A stretch of 64,000 nt of DNA from Spirogloea muscicola (Eukaryota; Streptophyta; Zygnematophyceae; Spirogloeales; Spirogloeaceae), in the NCBI GenBank assembly GCA_009602725.1, contig WELB01000055.1:484596-548595 (forward strand), read 5' to 3'. How positions within the stretch are numbered: the first letter of the stretch is position 1; each line of letters starts with the position of its first letter. Below, piece by piece: positions 1-11,039 of this stretch. The notes below the pieces were generated by a model that made no database searches, was not told the DNA's origin, and saw only the letters and a list, made by a program, of their open reading frames with translations. A program made the translations under genes and the position numbers.

Positions 1-529
1 TTCCAACCTGCACTTGCAGAGCTCATTGAGACCACTCGCGGAAGTCACGGAGGTTACTATCATCTTTTCTGCCGCTTCCAAATTTCTTAGACCTCGTGCA
101 CTGCTTTGGAATTGGCCTCTCACAGGCTTTGCCTTACAGTGAAGAGCTGTTCTTTCTACCTTTTTCTGTCGTGGAGTGCTCATGCTGTGATTCTGGGCTT
201 GCTCCCGAGGCCCCGCCCCGGCCCGCAGACGATGCAGAGCGGAGCAGGACTGCCACTGCACTGCCGCTCCGACCACTCCCGTCGCCGCATCCATTGCCGT
301 CACGCTTGGCTAGCTGCGTGTCAGGTCGCCATGTTGCAGCGTGTCCGTTCTTCTCCGGGCTGGCCTGTCACGATCGTTGTCCCTGCCTGGGAAGGCCTGT
401 CCCCTTTACGCGAAACACACTGGAGCAGGCATGGGCAATACCGACCTTCTTGTCGAGAACATCCATCGTGTTGTCCAAGGAGCTCCCTGCCCTGTCTGTC
501 GTCCGGGTTTCTACCACCCCCTGGATTTC

Positions 530-810
530 AGCCCAGATGGGCATGCCGGCAGCCTACTTGTCATTTTTGCAACGTCGAGTGTCAGCCTGTCTGCAGCGAG
601 CTCAGGCTTATGCTTTGCATCAGAAAGCTTCTGGAGCCTTGGCTCGTGGCATGGAAGCTGGTTGATTGCCGTCCGGTATTTAGGCATCAGTCTGCGACCT
701 CTATGTGCTGACTCGGGTCACTGAGCGGGTCAGCCTAGCTGCAGTGTTGCACATTTGTCAATGTGCTTGCCTTTGTGTTAGGCCACACAGGCGCTTTATC
801 ACGATACACA
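530..810 (+). mobile_element. LINE family B 3' end, degenerate
   Basis: A decayed C-terminus of a family B non-LTR element: the peptide signature VSACLQRAQAYALHQKA is readable near 575-635, followed by the remains of the SDLYVLT end, a stop and the family 3' UTR (gcgggtcag, then tgtgcttgcctttgt). Several frame changes break it. The same block recurs at 6.9-7.5, 9.9-10.1, 11.8-12.4 and 45.1-45.3 kb. Confidence 0.7.
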
Positions 811-1082
811 CTCCGTTCCCCGAATACCTCTGTAATGTCTTCAACATTTTCACTCGATCTCACAACTCTTCATCACCTTCTCGAACTCACCCTTGCGGCA
901 TTCTATACTCGACTTGGCACTCAATGGTACGTAGATCATAGCAATAACCAAATTGCCATGTCCATTTGCCCGCTAGCAATTACTGGATTGCTTCTCTTAT
1001 TCAGCCCGGCTCCCTACACGGGTCTCTTTAGGTAACGCGTTCGCGACGGCGGCGATGCCGATGCCTCCCGCCGCTGCCCCCC

Positions 1083-1154
1083 GGTTCTGTAGTGTAGTGG
1101 TTAGCACTCTGGACTTTGAATCCAGCGACCTGGGTTCGACTCCCGGCAGAACCT
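1083..1154 (+). tRNA. tRNA-Gln (anticodon UUG), intronless
   Basis: A 72-nt cloverleaf can be folded by eye. The acceptor stem GGTTCTG (1083-1089) pairs with CAGAACC (1147-1153), with discriminator T. The anticodon stem CTGGA/TCCAG encloses the loop CTTTGAA, giving anticodon TTG, which reads CAA (Gln). The T arm carries GGTTCGACT and the D arm has GTGTAGTGGTTAGCAC, both matching the eukaryotic tRNA-Gln internal promoter boxes. U at position 73 is typical of tRNA-Gln. No intron or encoded CCA is seen. It lies alone between retrotransposon remnants. Confidence 0.95.
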
Positions 1155-2379
1155 GGCCTTAAATTGAAGGTCACGTTTTGGTTCTACATACTGATCGTTC
1201 TCATCACAAGATCGATAGCTAGGTACGATCGTCATGACATTACGTACTTGGGAAATTTGAGCGGGAGTCCGGGATATTGGATGCTGCCAAGTCCATCTGA
1301 TCCGTCCGACCGAGGGCCAGGTGTAAAGCGCAATTCCGACCCTCACTATAACCTTCTTGCTACTTTTCGAATGAGCCGTCGGCTTCACCAGATAGAGAGC
1401 CAGATGCAATCATAATGACCTTGATCAGTTGGGAAAGTCAGCGGAATGTCTCGTGCCGCTAAAATCTATATCTAGCATTACTTTGAATTGGCGGATTCGA
1501 CCGAATAAGGGCCAGGTGCTACCATGGTGACTTGTCTTCTTGGCATTGGTGAATGGAGTCGGTAGTTTGTCGTATTACAGGCGCTTCGACTGTTGATCTG
1601 GTTTGTGGCCCCTTCGACATGTTCGTTCTGTGCATTCATTGTGGGCTGGCCAATCACAGCTATCACCCTCTACTGGAAAAGCCTTTCTTCTTTACGAACC
1701 TCGGATGCCCCCAATCGAGAGCCAGGTGCGATCGTGGTTACCTGGCTACTTGGAATTGGTGAACGGAGAGAAGGCACGCGGTGCGCATGTAATGGAGGAG
1801 TGGCCAATGCAAGGCAAATCTCTGTTCAGGCAAAGCTCGTTCAACAAGTGGGGCTACATAAGGAGAAGGAGAAGCCCGATTCTAAGGTCACTAAGATAAG
1901 TGTGACCTTAGTACCCACAGGTGAGCACATAGGAAAATGACAGGCCAAGTCGAGAGCCAGAGCGCAGTCACGGAAGTCAATGGCCCACCTTAGAGCGCGC
2001 CCAGCACTCTAAGGTGCCAGAGCTTGGGAGCGCTGCAAAATGAGCGAGAGCTGCATCTTGTAATGTGCAATTGATGCCTGCCTATTGCTAGTGTGCCCCG
2101 AGCTGCCCCCCCCGACTGGGACGACGCGCATCGACCAGCCGTGCCAGATGCTGGATGAGGGAGGACCGTCCTGTACCGTAGCCTCCGTACATTAATTGTG
2201 GCGCACAGATAGAAGTGGTCTCCTGGGGCCAGTCCTTGCATGGCTCTCCTTTTGGCGCTCCACGCTGGACGTTAAGCAGGCAGGCACCATTGACGTGGGT
2301 GCTCCAGCTCTGACTGCGTCGATTGACAACGTCCAGAAGCAGGCGAGACCCCGCTCCGGGGGGGGGGCGGTGGGGAGGG
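1155..2379. other. No recognisable gene
   Basis: Short open frames occur on both strands but none resembles a known protein, has a plausible splice structure or is repeated elsewhere in the window. There is a G-run at about 2358-2367. Confidence 0.5.
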
Positions 2380-2640
2380 CGACAACGTCCAGGAGAAGCA
2401 CGTATGACTTGCCGCGCCTATCAGAACACGGCGTGATGCCCGACACCTCCATTGAAGGATGATACCGGCCTCGCGTATGATGCCAAACGTAGCATCTCTG
2501 AGTAGATTGTGGGCAGCGATGCGCTCACCACCCTCGACACACCTCAGGATGTGCGCAGCCAGAGCGATCTCATCGTCAGCACTGTGACCACACTCACAAT
2601 AGCGGCTGCTAGCCAAGCAAAGGGGGGAAGACCGAGGTGA
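2380..2640 (-). mobile_element. LINE endonuclease-domain relic
   Basis: On the minus strand a fragment reads YCECGHSADDEIALAAH and then HILRC, the Cys-Cys-His-Cys knuckle that precedes the restriction-like endonuclease in these LINEs (compare CECGERGTEPGELAAHVLRC of the family A copy). A frame-shifted SYVLLLDVVA (the RLE core Asp region) follows. The fragment is short and broken, with no flanking tail seen. Confidence 0.65.
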
Positions 2641-3034
2641 TGATGCAGTGCTGTGCGAATCAGATCGTACGTCTGGGCGCTGAATGGACTCGTAGGTCGA
2701 ATGAGCTTTCAATCACTCGACCGCCTCCGTGGAGCTTATGTGAAAGATCCTGGTAAGACAACGTCCATCGTCCTTGAGCATTTGCGTCAGCTCAGGGACG
2801 GCCTGCTCGCCTCCCATATGTGTTGTAAGACTATGCATTCTCCTGGGAACAGCCCGCCCATGCACAAAGTCTGCATGGCCCTCCGCCAGTGAAGGTAAGG
2901 AGCATAGGAGGTCACGTCGTAGGAGGACGTCTAGTGGCGGTGCTGTGAAGCTGGAAGGGCAGCTTCCCCGTTGCCACTCCCGCTGTGGCGGGTGCTAAAA
3001 TAGCCAGACCCCTCAGGGTGAAGCGCCTGAAGAT

Positions 3035-3071
3035 GGTGGAGGCCACTTAGGCATCCTAAGTGGCCTCCACC
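3035..3071. repeat. Perfect 17-bp inverted repeat, 3-nt loop
   Basis: Positions 3035-3051 (ggtggaggccacttagg) are the exact reverse complement of 3055-3071, separated by cat. An 11-bp direct repeat, ccgaccgctca, overlaps its right edge (3070-3080) and recurs at once from 3081, where LINE family A homology begins. Confidence 0.9.
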
Positions 3072-3080
3072 GACCGCTCA

Positions 3081-3600
3081 CCGACCGCTCACACCCAGCT
3101 CAATGTGCCACCAAGGCTGGGTATGCGGTCGCCTGCGCTGCTCAGGCCAAAGAGCTGAAGTACGCAGACTATCCGCGGGAAGACGAGTTCTTCCCGTTGG
3201 CCATTGATACCCATGGGGCGCTGGGCGCTCGGTGGCTCGGTGGCTGCTCACCCAGCTCGCTCGCCACACCATCGCCCGTCGCTTCCATGGGGAGCCGGTC
3301 GACTTCCCTGCAGTCGGGTCGCTGGCGCAAGTGTATCGGATGCGCCTGGCCGTCTCGCTGCAGAGGTCTATGGCCCGGGCGTTGCACCTTCGTGCCGGCA
3401 GAGCCCTCGCTGCTGCCTCTGGCTCTGGCCAGGGGACCCACTTCAACGAGCCTAGCCTCTCCGACCTGCGGCTGCTTAGCAGAGGTTACTGAGTGATTCT
3501 CCTGTAGCTCTTTGGAGTTTGTCCATTCTTTTTAGGCTGGCTTCTGCCAGCCCCTCTCTTTTTCTTTTCAGTGAGCCGCTTGGGACAGGCGAGCCACTGG
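3081..3600 (+). mobile_element. 5'-truncated LINE family A copy
   Basis: From about 3083 the sequence follows the 3' part of the full LINE (its 18011-18410) closely. It covers the end of the endonuclease domain (KELKYADYPREDEFFPLAID), the QVYRMRLAVSLQRSMARALH helix and the C-terminus SDLRLLSRGY with a stop at about 3490. A small insertion near 3240 (a duplicated ggtggctc) breaks the frame. The 3' UTR carries the family hairpin aggctggcttctgccagcc (about 3535-3553). The fold-back at 3035-3071 marks its 5' junction. Confidence 0.85.
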
Positions 3601-4559
3601 GCGGTACCCAAGCCGCTGATGAAGTCAGGACTTTGTCGTGCCACGGGGCGTCGACTGCCATTTCACGTCGAGAAGTCAGATTAGGCATTTGAGTGACGTG
3701 TGAGGATGACGTGGCAGGCAGAACGAACAAACCAAGTGAAGAAGTTTGTAAAATGACAAATATAGAAATTACTTAATTCGTCTTGGAAAGGAATGCAGAT
3801 GCAGAAAGTGGTAACAACTTGGTAAAGTCGACGTGGTACAGCTGAGAAGCTGCCCCCACGTTTGTGAGTCCTGACGGCACTGGGTCAGCATCTATACAAG
3901 AATTGCAAATTTGTAGGTATGATCTTGAGCGGTGGTGTTAGACATTGAGTACGCCATTCACTGTTGCACTCGGATCACAAAGGCATCACGGCAGACTGAT
4001 CTTCATGATGACAGATGCCGGATGACAGATGTGCCGAAGCTCACCGTCGTGTAGGATCTCACGTAGGATAGATGTTGGTAAGAACACGGTGTAGTACTCT
4101 GAATATGATTAGGATCACCACAGGATTGCAGGAGGCGGTCGACACCTTGTGAATTCTTACCAGCACCATTGCATGTCGATGGACCTGTAGAAGTACACGA
4201 GGCATCTTGACTTTTACTTTAAGATAAACAGTCGTTGATAGCAGTTGTCAGAGGCTTTGCTTTATATCTAGCACTACAAGTAGTGGCTTACCGTTGCATA
4301 TCCGGATGTTGAGCTAAGCGCGAACTGGTCAGGCAATAGGCACATGTCTTGTGAACTGATTTTCACGATCAGTACAGAAGTTAAGCCAGTTGTTGGAATA
4401 ATCAAGATCAACCACCTTGGTTGCCACAGCATGGAGACTGATAGATTGGCAGGATGACGTCCAATGAAGGAAATCAGGATTATAGTGGGACGAAGAAGTC
4501 TGAATAAACATTCCATTAACCATCAAAAGCCAGGGTATATATTTGGGCCACTCACAATA
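3601..4559. other. No recognisable gene; probable flank of decayed retrotransposon
   Basis: The base composition is more AT-rich than the neighbouring LINEs. I see no coding frame I can assign. It may be the 3' part or LTR region of the minus-strand Ty3/gypsy relic, but no LTR pair could be recognised. Confidence 0.4.
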
Positions 4560-5760
4560 TTTAGATGCCGATGTCTCACGTCACTTGTTGAAAGACGCGT
4601 GCCATGCCTCGGTATGCTGGTCCAGTCGTCGGAGTTGCCTCTGGCTTGCGCTCTATGTCACTCCAACTCTCCCTTAAGCTCATCCGACTTGCCATCGTTA
4701 TGTGCCTGACTTGGTGATAGTACTGCTGCCTTTCCATGCCCTTGTGGAGTGCATAATCTGTCAGACCACGTTTTGTAATTTGCACTATTCGTTCTGCTAA
4801 CCCATCGGCTTGTTAATGATCACGTGAAGCGAGGCGATGGTCAAAGGTGTAGTCAAGCAGACGCTGGAAGTCCTCTTGGACTTAGATCCTTGATGATTGA
4901 AATCCAACACAAGCTCCAGATCGTGCACCCCCTGTTTTAAGAAAACTCTAGTGCTTACAGTTGCAATGTATGCACTACACTTTCCAGGGATGATAACTAA
5001 ATAGACTCATCTGGCAGAACTTCCAATCATGACTAACACTTGAGGTGCCGAGTGCCCCTACAAAGAGGACCAGCTCATCGAGACGCCCACTATACAATAC
5101 TCCTTAAATGACAGAGGGATGAAGCTAAGGTGACTTGATGAAGAGTGTGTCACGAAATTGATAATATTCTTCATATAGGATATAATTCCCCAGACCACCA
5201 GTGGCCAACTCAGTGGCCAATAGACTCAGTGTGCGTTTCATAACGAAGTGCCCCAGGGAAGTAATACCTTGAACTGAATATTTGCGCTCAGGAAATGACA
5301 CTGCCATATTCAGATCGCTTTCATGAGCTGATTATGATGCGTGTACTTAAGACAAGCTCGGTAGCCGTTACGACTAATCTGCATCGTTGTAGAGTCAGAA
5401 AGATAGAATGCCGGTCTGAAGGTATTGCAACATGGGTGCATCTAACGATATATCTTGATATAAACGGCCATCGCTGAAAACATCCAGGGCACATGCAACT
5501 GAATGGCAATGTGTAGAAGTTGTAAGAGTATTAGCAAGCCGGTATGAGTAGGCTTGCCTTCATCGTATTGTCATGTGAGCCACTTGAAGATCTTTTTTAC
5601 AAGCATAAAAATATCAATGGATCAGGAATTGGCGTACAATTGATAGCGCCGGCGCATCGCTGTCGCAGTGGTTTGCCGGCGCAACATACCTGGTCGATGA
5701 ACAGCTTTAGCTTCATGTTCCTGGAGCTTCGAAGCCCATCGGGCCAGGTTTCTATGATTT
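4560..5760 (-). mobile_element. Degenerate Ty3/gypsy-type LTR retrotransposon (RNase H and integrase remnants)
   Basis: On the minus strand, about 5750-5650 reads NLARWASKLQEHEAKAVHRP, which resembles the end of a Ty3/gypsy RNase H domain (LARWALKLQEY...PG). Further downstream, about 4880-4640 reads FQRLLDYTFDHRLASRDH, a stop, then QADGLAERIVQITKRGLTDY. This matches the integrase core stretch around HPQTDGQAER. The order RNase H then integrase is correct for Ty3/gypsy. Stops and frame changes are everywhere, so this is an old, dead copy. No LTRs or primer-binding site were identified. Confidence 0.6.
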
Positions 5761-6059
5761 TTGGGTTGTCAGCAATTACTGCTTAGGTGATGATTACCGA
5801 TGAGTTGGAAAAGTTCCAAGTCATAATGAGGAGTTGCCCACACAGCTGTCCCAGACATTAACCTTCCTGAGCGACAACATTTCTCTGAATTGTTGGACAT
5901 TTGATACGACTGGCATAGCCTTAAGATGATGGTGCTTTTGTTCATCCTGCTCGATGAGACAGCACCCATACCCACTTTCTCCAGTCGGTATGCAGGATAA
6001 GGTCCTTTCATAGTCAGAGCGACGTAATACAAAATCTTGAGTCAGGGCATGTTTCTGAA

Positions 6060-6945
6060 GATGTAGACGCTTCCTTCAGAGGGCGATGGTTGTGAGAGGC
6101 CAGCCCAGGCAAAGGAATGAACTATGTACAAAGGGGCCAGAAAAAGCGCTAAAATCACACAGTGACTCAAGTGGCCACGAGGCACTCAATCACCCCCGTT
6201 GAGCAGCCGCAGGTCAGAAAAACTTTTCTCCAAGTAGCGGGTTCCCTGGCCAGAGCCAGAACGGAGTGCGGTCCTGGCCGCCTGCAGGTACTCATGGACG
6301 CTGCCCTCGGCGAAGAAGGCTGTATTACGCGCCGCATACGCTGACATGCGTTCTACCATGTCCAACACGGTGGTATTCGAGTACATCTTGACATTTCTTA
6401 ACCATCTGACAGAGGTCGTAAATTCGATGAGCCCGAGGCAGCCGGGCCAGGTGGCCAGCCACGCTTCGAAGGTCGCGCGGCTGTCGTTCTCCAGGCCGTA
6501 GGTGAGGTCGTCCAACAGGGCGCCCATCGCTGCCCCGAAATCCTGCGACAGCTTTATCTGGTATAGAGACGGCAAGGCGAGCATGGTTGGGAGGGGGCCG
6601 CCGCTGTGCTCGTCGTCGTCATCGTCGTCGGATTCCACCACCTCGGCAGTGCGGCGGCGGAGGGCGGCGCACGAAGATCGGCGGGGATTGGTGAGCGGGC
6701 CGGGGGCGCGGCGGCGCGGCGCAAGTGCCGGCGGAGGGTGGGGGGCGGGCTGCTGATCAGAAGTGCTGATCGAGCCCGGGGAGCGCGGTGCGCAACTGCC
6801 GGCGGAGGGGCGGAAGCTGACGAGATCGGGTGCGGCGTCGAGGAGACGATTCGATGGTGCAACTGTCGGCGGAGGGGCGGACCAAAAATTTCGTGTATTT
6901 GAAACAAACGTAGGCCAAATGGCTAAGTACAAAGGCAAACACATC
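6060..6945 (-). mobile_element. LINE family G 3' end joined to an unrelated open frame
   Basis: A 252-codon minus-strand frame (6944-6186) ends in SGSGQGTRYLEKSFSDLRLL, the C-terminus of a LINE (compare FSDLRLLNWGY at 42.77 kb), followed by the usual tail with a gaggccagccc hairpin arm near 6100. The first two thirds do not match the endonuclease region of any LINE here. They contain an acidic DDDDDD run at about 6620 and an alpha-helical stretch (FEAWLATWPGCLGLIEF). It could be a more distant LINE, a captured host exon or two abutting fragments. I do not recognise the N-terminal part. Confidence 0.5.
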
Positions 6946-8690
6946 TAAAGATCTACATATCCTACAGCAGATTGACCCTCTCAGTAACCACGGGTCAAAA
7001 TATAAAGGTCGCTAATCGATGCATGAATACTAGACGTCAGATACGAAGCCCTTCTGCCACCAACTAGAGCTCGCCCAGCTTTCTGGTGCAGGGCATAAGC
7101 CTGAGCACGCTGCAAACAGGCCGAAACTCGACGTCGCAAGAACGACAGATGTGCAGCTGGCAAGCCCAACTCAGCCGGAAACACATCTGCACGTCGTGTG
7201 TAGCCTAGATTGGCAATGTTTTGAAGAAGAGTCTGGAAACGAGGACCCAGACAGCCAAAGATATCAATTGCTGCTTGCAGGAGCTGATCGCATTGGGGTA
7301 AATCTGAGTAGTGCTGCATCTTTCTTTGTTCTGCACCGCCCACTACGTGACCAGCGATGTGTGTCGATGCTGGACCTTTATATGCCTCCGTGACAACAAC
7401 GTCGACCAGGGCCCGTGGTCCTCCACCAGGTTGCACGCCCACAATGTCAAGCGTGCGGCGATGATGACGTCCCTGGGCGTCCGTGGTAATAGGCATGATA
7501 TTGTTGACTTCCACGTCCGCACAGTAGCCGGGCGTCACGCATCAAGCCCGCCAGGGCATCGCGAATGAGGTTGTGGATGCCCACCACTTCTGGTTCAATG
7601 GGGCATCTCAGCATGTGAATGGCGAGCTCAGCAACCTCTGCAAGGAAGCCGCACTCGCACTAACGCACACCAACCAGGCAGGCCAGGGAGGCCGAAAAAG
7701 AGTTGAAGTGACGTCCGAAAGGCCTCGAAGCTGATGCTGAAGGCGTTGGCGATGGCGTGAGAGGAGATCCAGTCGGTGGCACCAGGTGTGGCTAGAGAAA
7801 TAGGTCTTGCCAAGCTCTTTGGATTGTTCTGAATTCCTGGCAGCCTCCTCAACCTTCTACGGCGCTCATCTTCCACTGCCGTAATCAGTGTGGATTGTGC
7901 CCCTCTATCAGAAGCTTGGGCAATGGCGGAGAATGGCGTGAGTATGGGTTGGAGAAAGGGAAAAGAGCCGATGGCTGAGTCGCGGATGCTCCTCAGATCC
8001 GCTTGGAAAGAAAGGGACCTTCCTCCACATTGCGTACAGGGTTGTGGAGGCAAGGGAAGCGCATGGGGAGCAGAGAGGCGATCTGGTGCCAGCAGCCCAG
8101 GAAGGCTGCTTGCGCCGTCTGCTCCAACGACCGGCAGCCAAGGCCGCTCATGCGAGTGGGGAGGGAGGCCTGAAGGGAAGCTGAAGCTGAGGGGAAAGAT
8201 GAAGAATGTAGAAGGGATGCCAGGGACTGCAGAAGGGAGGCATCATATTCCTTGTAGAGGTCCACCACCATGCCCAATGGGGCGACTGTCCATTGCAGAT
8301 AGCAAGCCCGTTGGCCGATGCAGCGGGTGAGGATGGCCAACGCCAGCTGTGTGACCCCAGGAGGGGAAGGGAAGGGAGGAGGGCAAGGTGTCTATGAAGG
8401 CGTTCCCTCAAGTCCACCGCCACGTGAGCTGGTGTGCCGAAGGTGACCTTGAGGATGGCCATCCCATTGAAAGGGGTCAGGCAGCCGTAGGGGAGCTGAA
8501 GGTTGGCGGGGAGACCGCGTGGGGACCAAACCACACTCTTGGACGGGCAAATCCGCAGGCCCATCAGGTCCAATTCGCGAACGAGCAAGGGGTAAGCCGA
8601 CATGACTTCAGCTGGAGGTCCAGCTGGAGGTCGGCGGGGGAGTAACGGGCGCTGATCGGATTGGCCGTGAGGGTTGCAATTGCCGGCCTT
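6880..8690 (-). mobile_element. 5'-truncated LINE family B copy, frameshifted
   Basis: Read on the minus strand from 8690. It starts with the end of the reverse transcriptase (VVWSPRGLPANLQLPYGC, equal to AAWSPSGLPPNLTLPTGC in the full LINE). The connection region follows (APLGMVVDLYKEYDASLLQS), then the endonuclease region (LDIVGVQPGGGPRALVDVVV) and the C-terminus SISDLYILTRGY with stop at about 6981. The 3' UTR runs to about 6880 (ggtcaatctgctgtag, then ctacgtttgtttcaaatac). At least three frameshifts occur. It is one of the longest truncated copies in the window. Confidence 0.8.
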
Positions 8691-9060
8691 AAGAAAGCGC
8701 GACCAGATTGACTGGTGGCTGTGAGAGGCCAGCCCAAAGCAAGCGCGGCCAGAATAACTGGTGGCCCAAACGAAAGGACAAAGTCTGAAGGAGCCGGATG
8801 GAGCAGAAAGCAAGGTTCTAAGTCTTAAGACAACAGCAAGGGGACTCTCAGTAACCTCTAGTCAGGAGATAAAAAGGGGAAAGCACGGCCACATTAACTG
8901 GTGGCTGGGAGAGGCCAGCCCAGAGGAATGCAAAAGGTCTGAAGGAGCCGGAGTGCTAAGGACTAAGACATCAGCAAGGGGACTCTCAGTAACTTCTAGT
9001 CAAAAGATGCAAGTCGGAAAAGCAGTGCAGTGCGGCTGCTCAAGTAAAATTAAAGGTTAA
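8690..9060 (-). mobile_element. Array of family C LINE tails
   Basis: Two to three partial copies of the family C 3' end lie in tandem on the minus strand. Each contains the stop context ctagaggttactgagagtcc, the ccggctccttcagacctt segment and the hairpin ggctggcctctcccagcc, ending in ggccgcgctt or a variant. Copies are centred near 8710-8740, 8760-8890 and 8890-9020. Confidence 0.75.
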
Positions 9061-9064
9061 AAAG

Positions 9065-9225
9065 AAAGGAAAGGCTAATGAAGGAGAGATCGTGTATTAG
9101 AAAGAAATGTAGGCCAAATGGCCAGGTACAAAGGCAAGCACATCTAAAAATCTACATAACCTACAGCAGATTGACCCGCTCAATAACCACGGGTCAAAAC
9201 ATAAAGGTCACTACTCGATGTGTAA
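9065..9225 (-). mobile_element. Family B LINE 3' tail only
   Basis: On the minus strand this has the last codons (ending in the ..TRGY-type context gacccgtggttattgag) and the full B 3' UTR, through tgtgcttgcctttgt and ggcctacatttctttc. No further coding sequence is attached, so the copy is very severely 5'-truncated. Confidence 0.75.
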
Positions 9226-9879
9226 CGAATTCACATGGCTGGAATGTCAATGCAGCTGTAATGTATTGACAGATGCCTGGAGATTAGATACCTCATCCGG
9301 CTGATAAATAAATTGACTGTCAGTGCCGCAGGAAAGGCTTGACAGATGCCTGGAGACGGACAATTTCACCAGGCTGGGCAGCGTGGCTTTGATATAGAGC
9401 TGAGAGCGGCGCAACCCGGAGTCGTGACACGCGAGACAGCATGGTGCTGGCGCTGGAACGGCGACGGGAGGTGGCAGCGCTGTAGACTGACTGCCTTGAC
9501 GGCATTATTAGCCGTTAGTATTGACGGGGATGATAGACGGCTGACGATAGCCTGGGTGTAGTGACCGTCAGCTGCGAGTGACGGGTAGATTGTCGGTGGT
9601 AGCCGTTGTTAGCCGTCGACAGGTCGTGGACGGGTCATCAACGAGAGACTGGGTGCCGAATATCCCACCCGGGCCCGTATGGCCGGGCTCGCAGTCCGTC
9701 GGGCTATAAAGGGGGCACCCGAGATGGGAGAGGGGGTGAGTTCTTCACCCAACCTCGGACCCCTGGACCCTTGCCCCTGCAGTAACCGTTGCTCAGTTTT
9801 ACCGTTGCGGCCCCATCCCAATGCCTCCCGCTTCTCCTTGCGCCGCCGGCAGCCCGGGCTTGGCGATCCACAGCATTCG
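9226..9879. other. No recognisable gene
   Basis: A stretch between LINE fragments with repeated words such as gccgtta/gacggg near 9490-9620. No coding frame with a recognisable product and no tail hairpin was found. Confidence 0.4.
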
Positions 9880-10345
9880 TTACACGATGCATGAATACTA
9901 GATGCCAGGAACGGAGCCCTTCTGCCACCTACTAGAGCTCGCCCAGCTTTCTGGTGCAAGGCACTAGCCTGAGCACGCTGCAAACAGGCCGAAACTCGAC
10001 GTCGCAAGAGCGACAGATATGCAGCTGGCAAGCCCATCTCAGCCGGAAACACATCTGCGCGTCGAGTGTAGCCTAGACTGGCAATGTTTTGAAGCGGGGC
10101 TGGGTGGCGGCAGACGGAAATTACTCGCCCCATCGAAAAGAGGAGCTGGCAAGAGCGAGCCCAAAAAGAACGGACAAGATCTATTGAGCCAAAAAAGAAG
10201 GTGCCGAAAGAAGAAAATTTCGTGTATGAGAAACAAATGTAGGCCAAATGGCCAAGTACAACGGCAAGCACATCTAAAGATCTACATGACCTACAGCAGA
10301 TTGACCAGCTCAATAACCACGGGTCAAAACATAAAGGTCACTAAT
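9880..10345 (-). mobile_element. Nested family B fragments
   Basis: On the minus strand 10345-10205 is a B tail (ttgacccgtggttattgag through catttgtttctcatacac). Next comes a short hairpin-bearing tail (about 10200-10125: gggctcgctcttgccagc). Then a B coding fragment (about 10110-9885) reads NIASLGYTRRADVFPAEMG and RRVSACLQRAQASALHQKA. This is a layered insertion of LINE tails into one another. Confidence 0.7.
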
Positions 10346-10424
10346 CGATGCATGAATACTAGATGCCAGAAAAGAGAGGCTAGTACAGAGCTAGACACGA
10401 GACGTTGCAGAGTGAAGCTCAGTA

Positions 10425-10905
10425 CCCACGAGTGAGTAGCAGCAAGTCCGAGTAATTCGCAGCTGGGGAAGAGGCACTCCGCCTATACCCAGATGAAGCA
10501 GCCATAGCGCGGCCAGCTCGCGAGTGGATTGCGTGAGCCAGGGAGCGCTGGAACGAGGCCGACAGCCGCATACAAAATACCTGCGCCAGTAAGCCGGCAG
10601 CAGAAATCCGGAAGCTCCCCCGGCAGACCCGGCCGCCGATCAATGGCCTGACGGCCTGACGGACAAGACGCTGGAGGAGATCCAGCCAGCGGCTGCCGAA
10701 AGCCCCGTGTACATCAGATCGCCAGGGCCGCGAATTCATCACCATTCGGGTGATCCGCGTATTTGCGGTCCTTACCCCGGGCCGCCAGGCCGACCGCGTG
10801 CCCTGCAGTCGACGCCGATCTGGTGAGATTGGCCAAGTCGACGCAGTCCGTAGTCACCACATTGGCGATCATGCGCGGACCGACCTTAGGCCCCTCCGTC
10901 ATTTG
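10425..10905 (-). mobile_element. 5'-truncated LINE family D copy
   Basis: The minus strand reads the end of the endonuclease domain (MIANVVTTDCVDLANLTRSA, KYADHPNGDEFAALAI). After a frame change come DVHGAFGSRWLDLLQRL, QVFCMRLSASFQRSLAHAIH and the C-terminus NYSDLLLLTRGY with stop at about 10419. It matches the longer D copy at 40.4-41.4 kb. Its 5' junction lies at the left arm of the 35-bp inverted repeat. Confidence 0.8.
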
Positions 10906-11028
10906 GCCCCTTCGAACCTTTGTAAACAATTTTCTTTAGGCTCCTTCGTCAATGGGGGCAAGGGCTGTGAAAAGCCAGCCCGAAAATGCTTTTAAAGGTT
11001 CGAAGGGGCCAAATGACGGAGGGGCCTA
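10887..11028. repeat. Perfect 35-bp inverted repeat with 72-bp spacer
   Basis: The arm at 10887-10921 (starts taggcccctccgtcattt) is the exact reverse complement of 10994-11028. The spacer contains a family-E-type tail hairpin (aagggctgtgaaaagccagccc). Both arms look like the E-tail upstream segment (ggcccctccg..ccttcgaacctt), so two tails appear to be joined head to head. Confidence 0.9.
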
Positions 11029-11039
11029 GAGCGCTATGT

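Noticed and set aside
4329-4526. Small minus-strand frames near 4.3-4.5 kb as genes
   Set aside because: Short and without features; probably downstream debris of the Ty3/gypsy relic.
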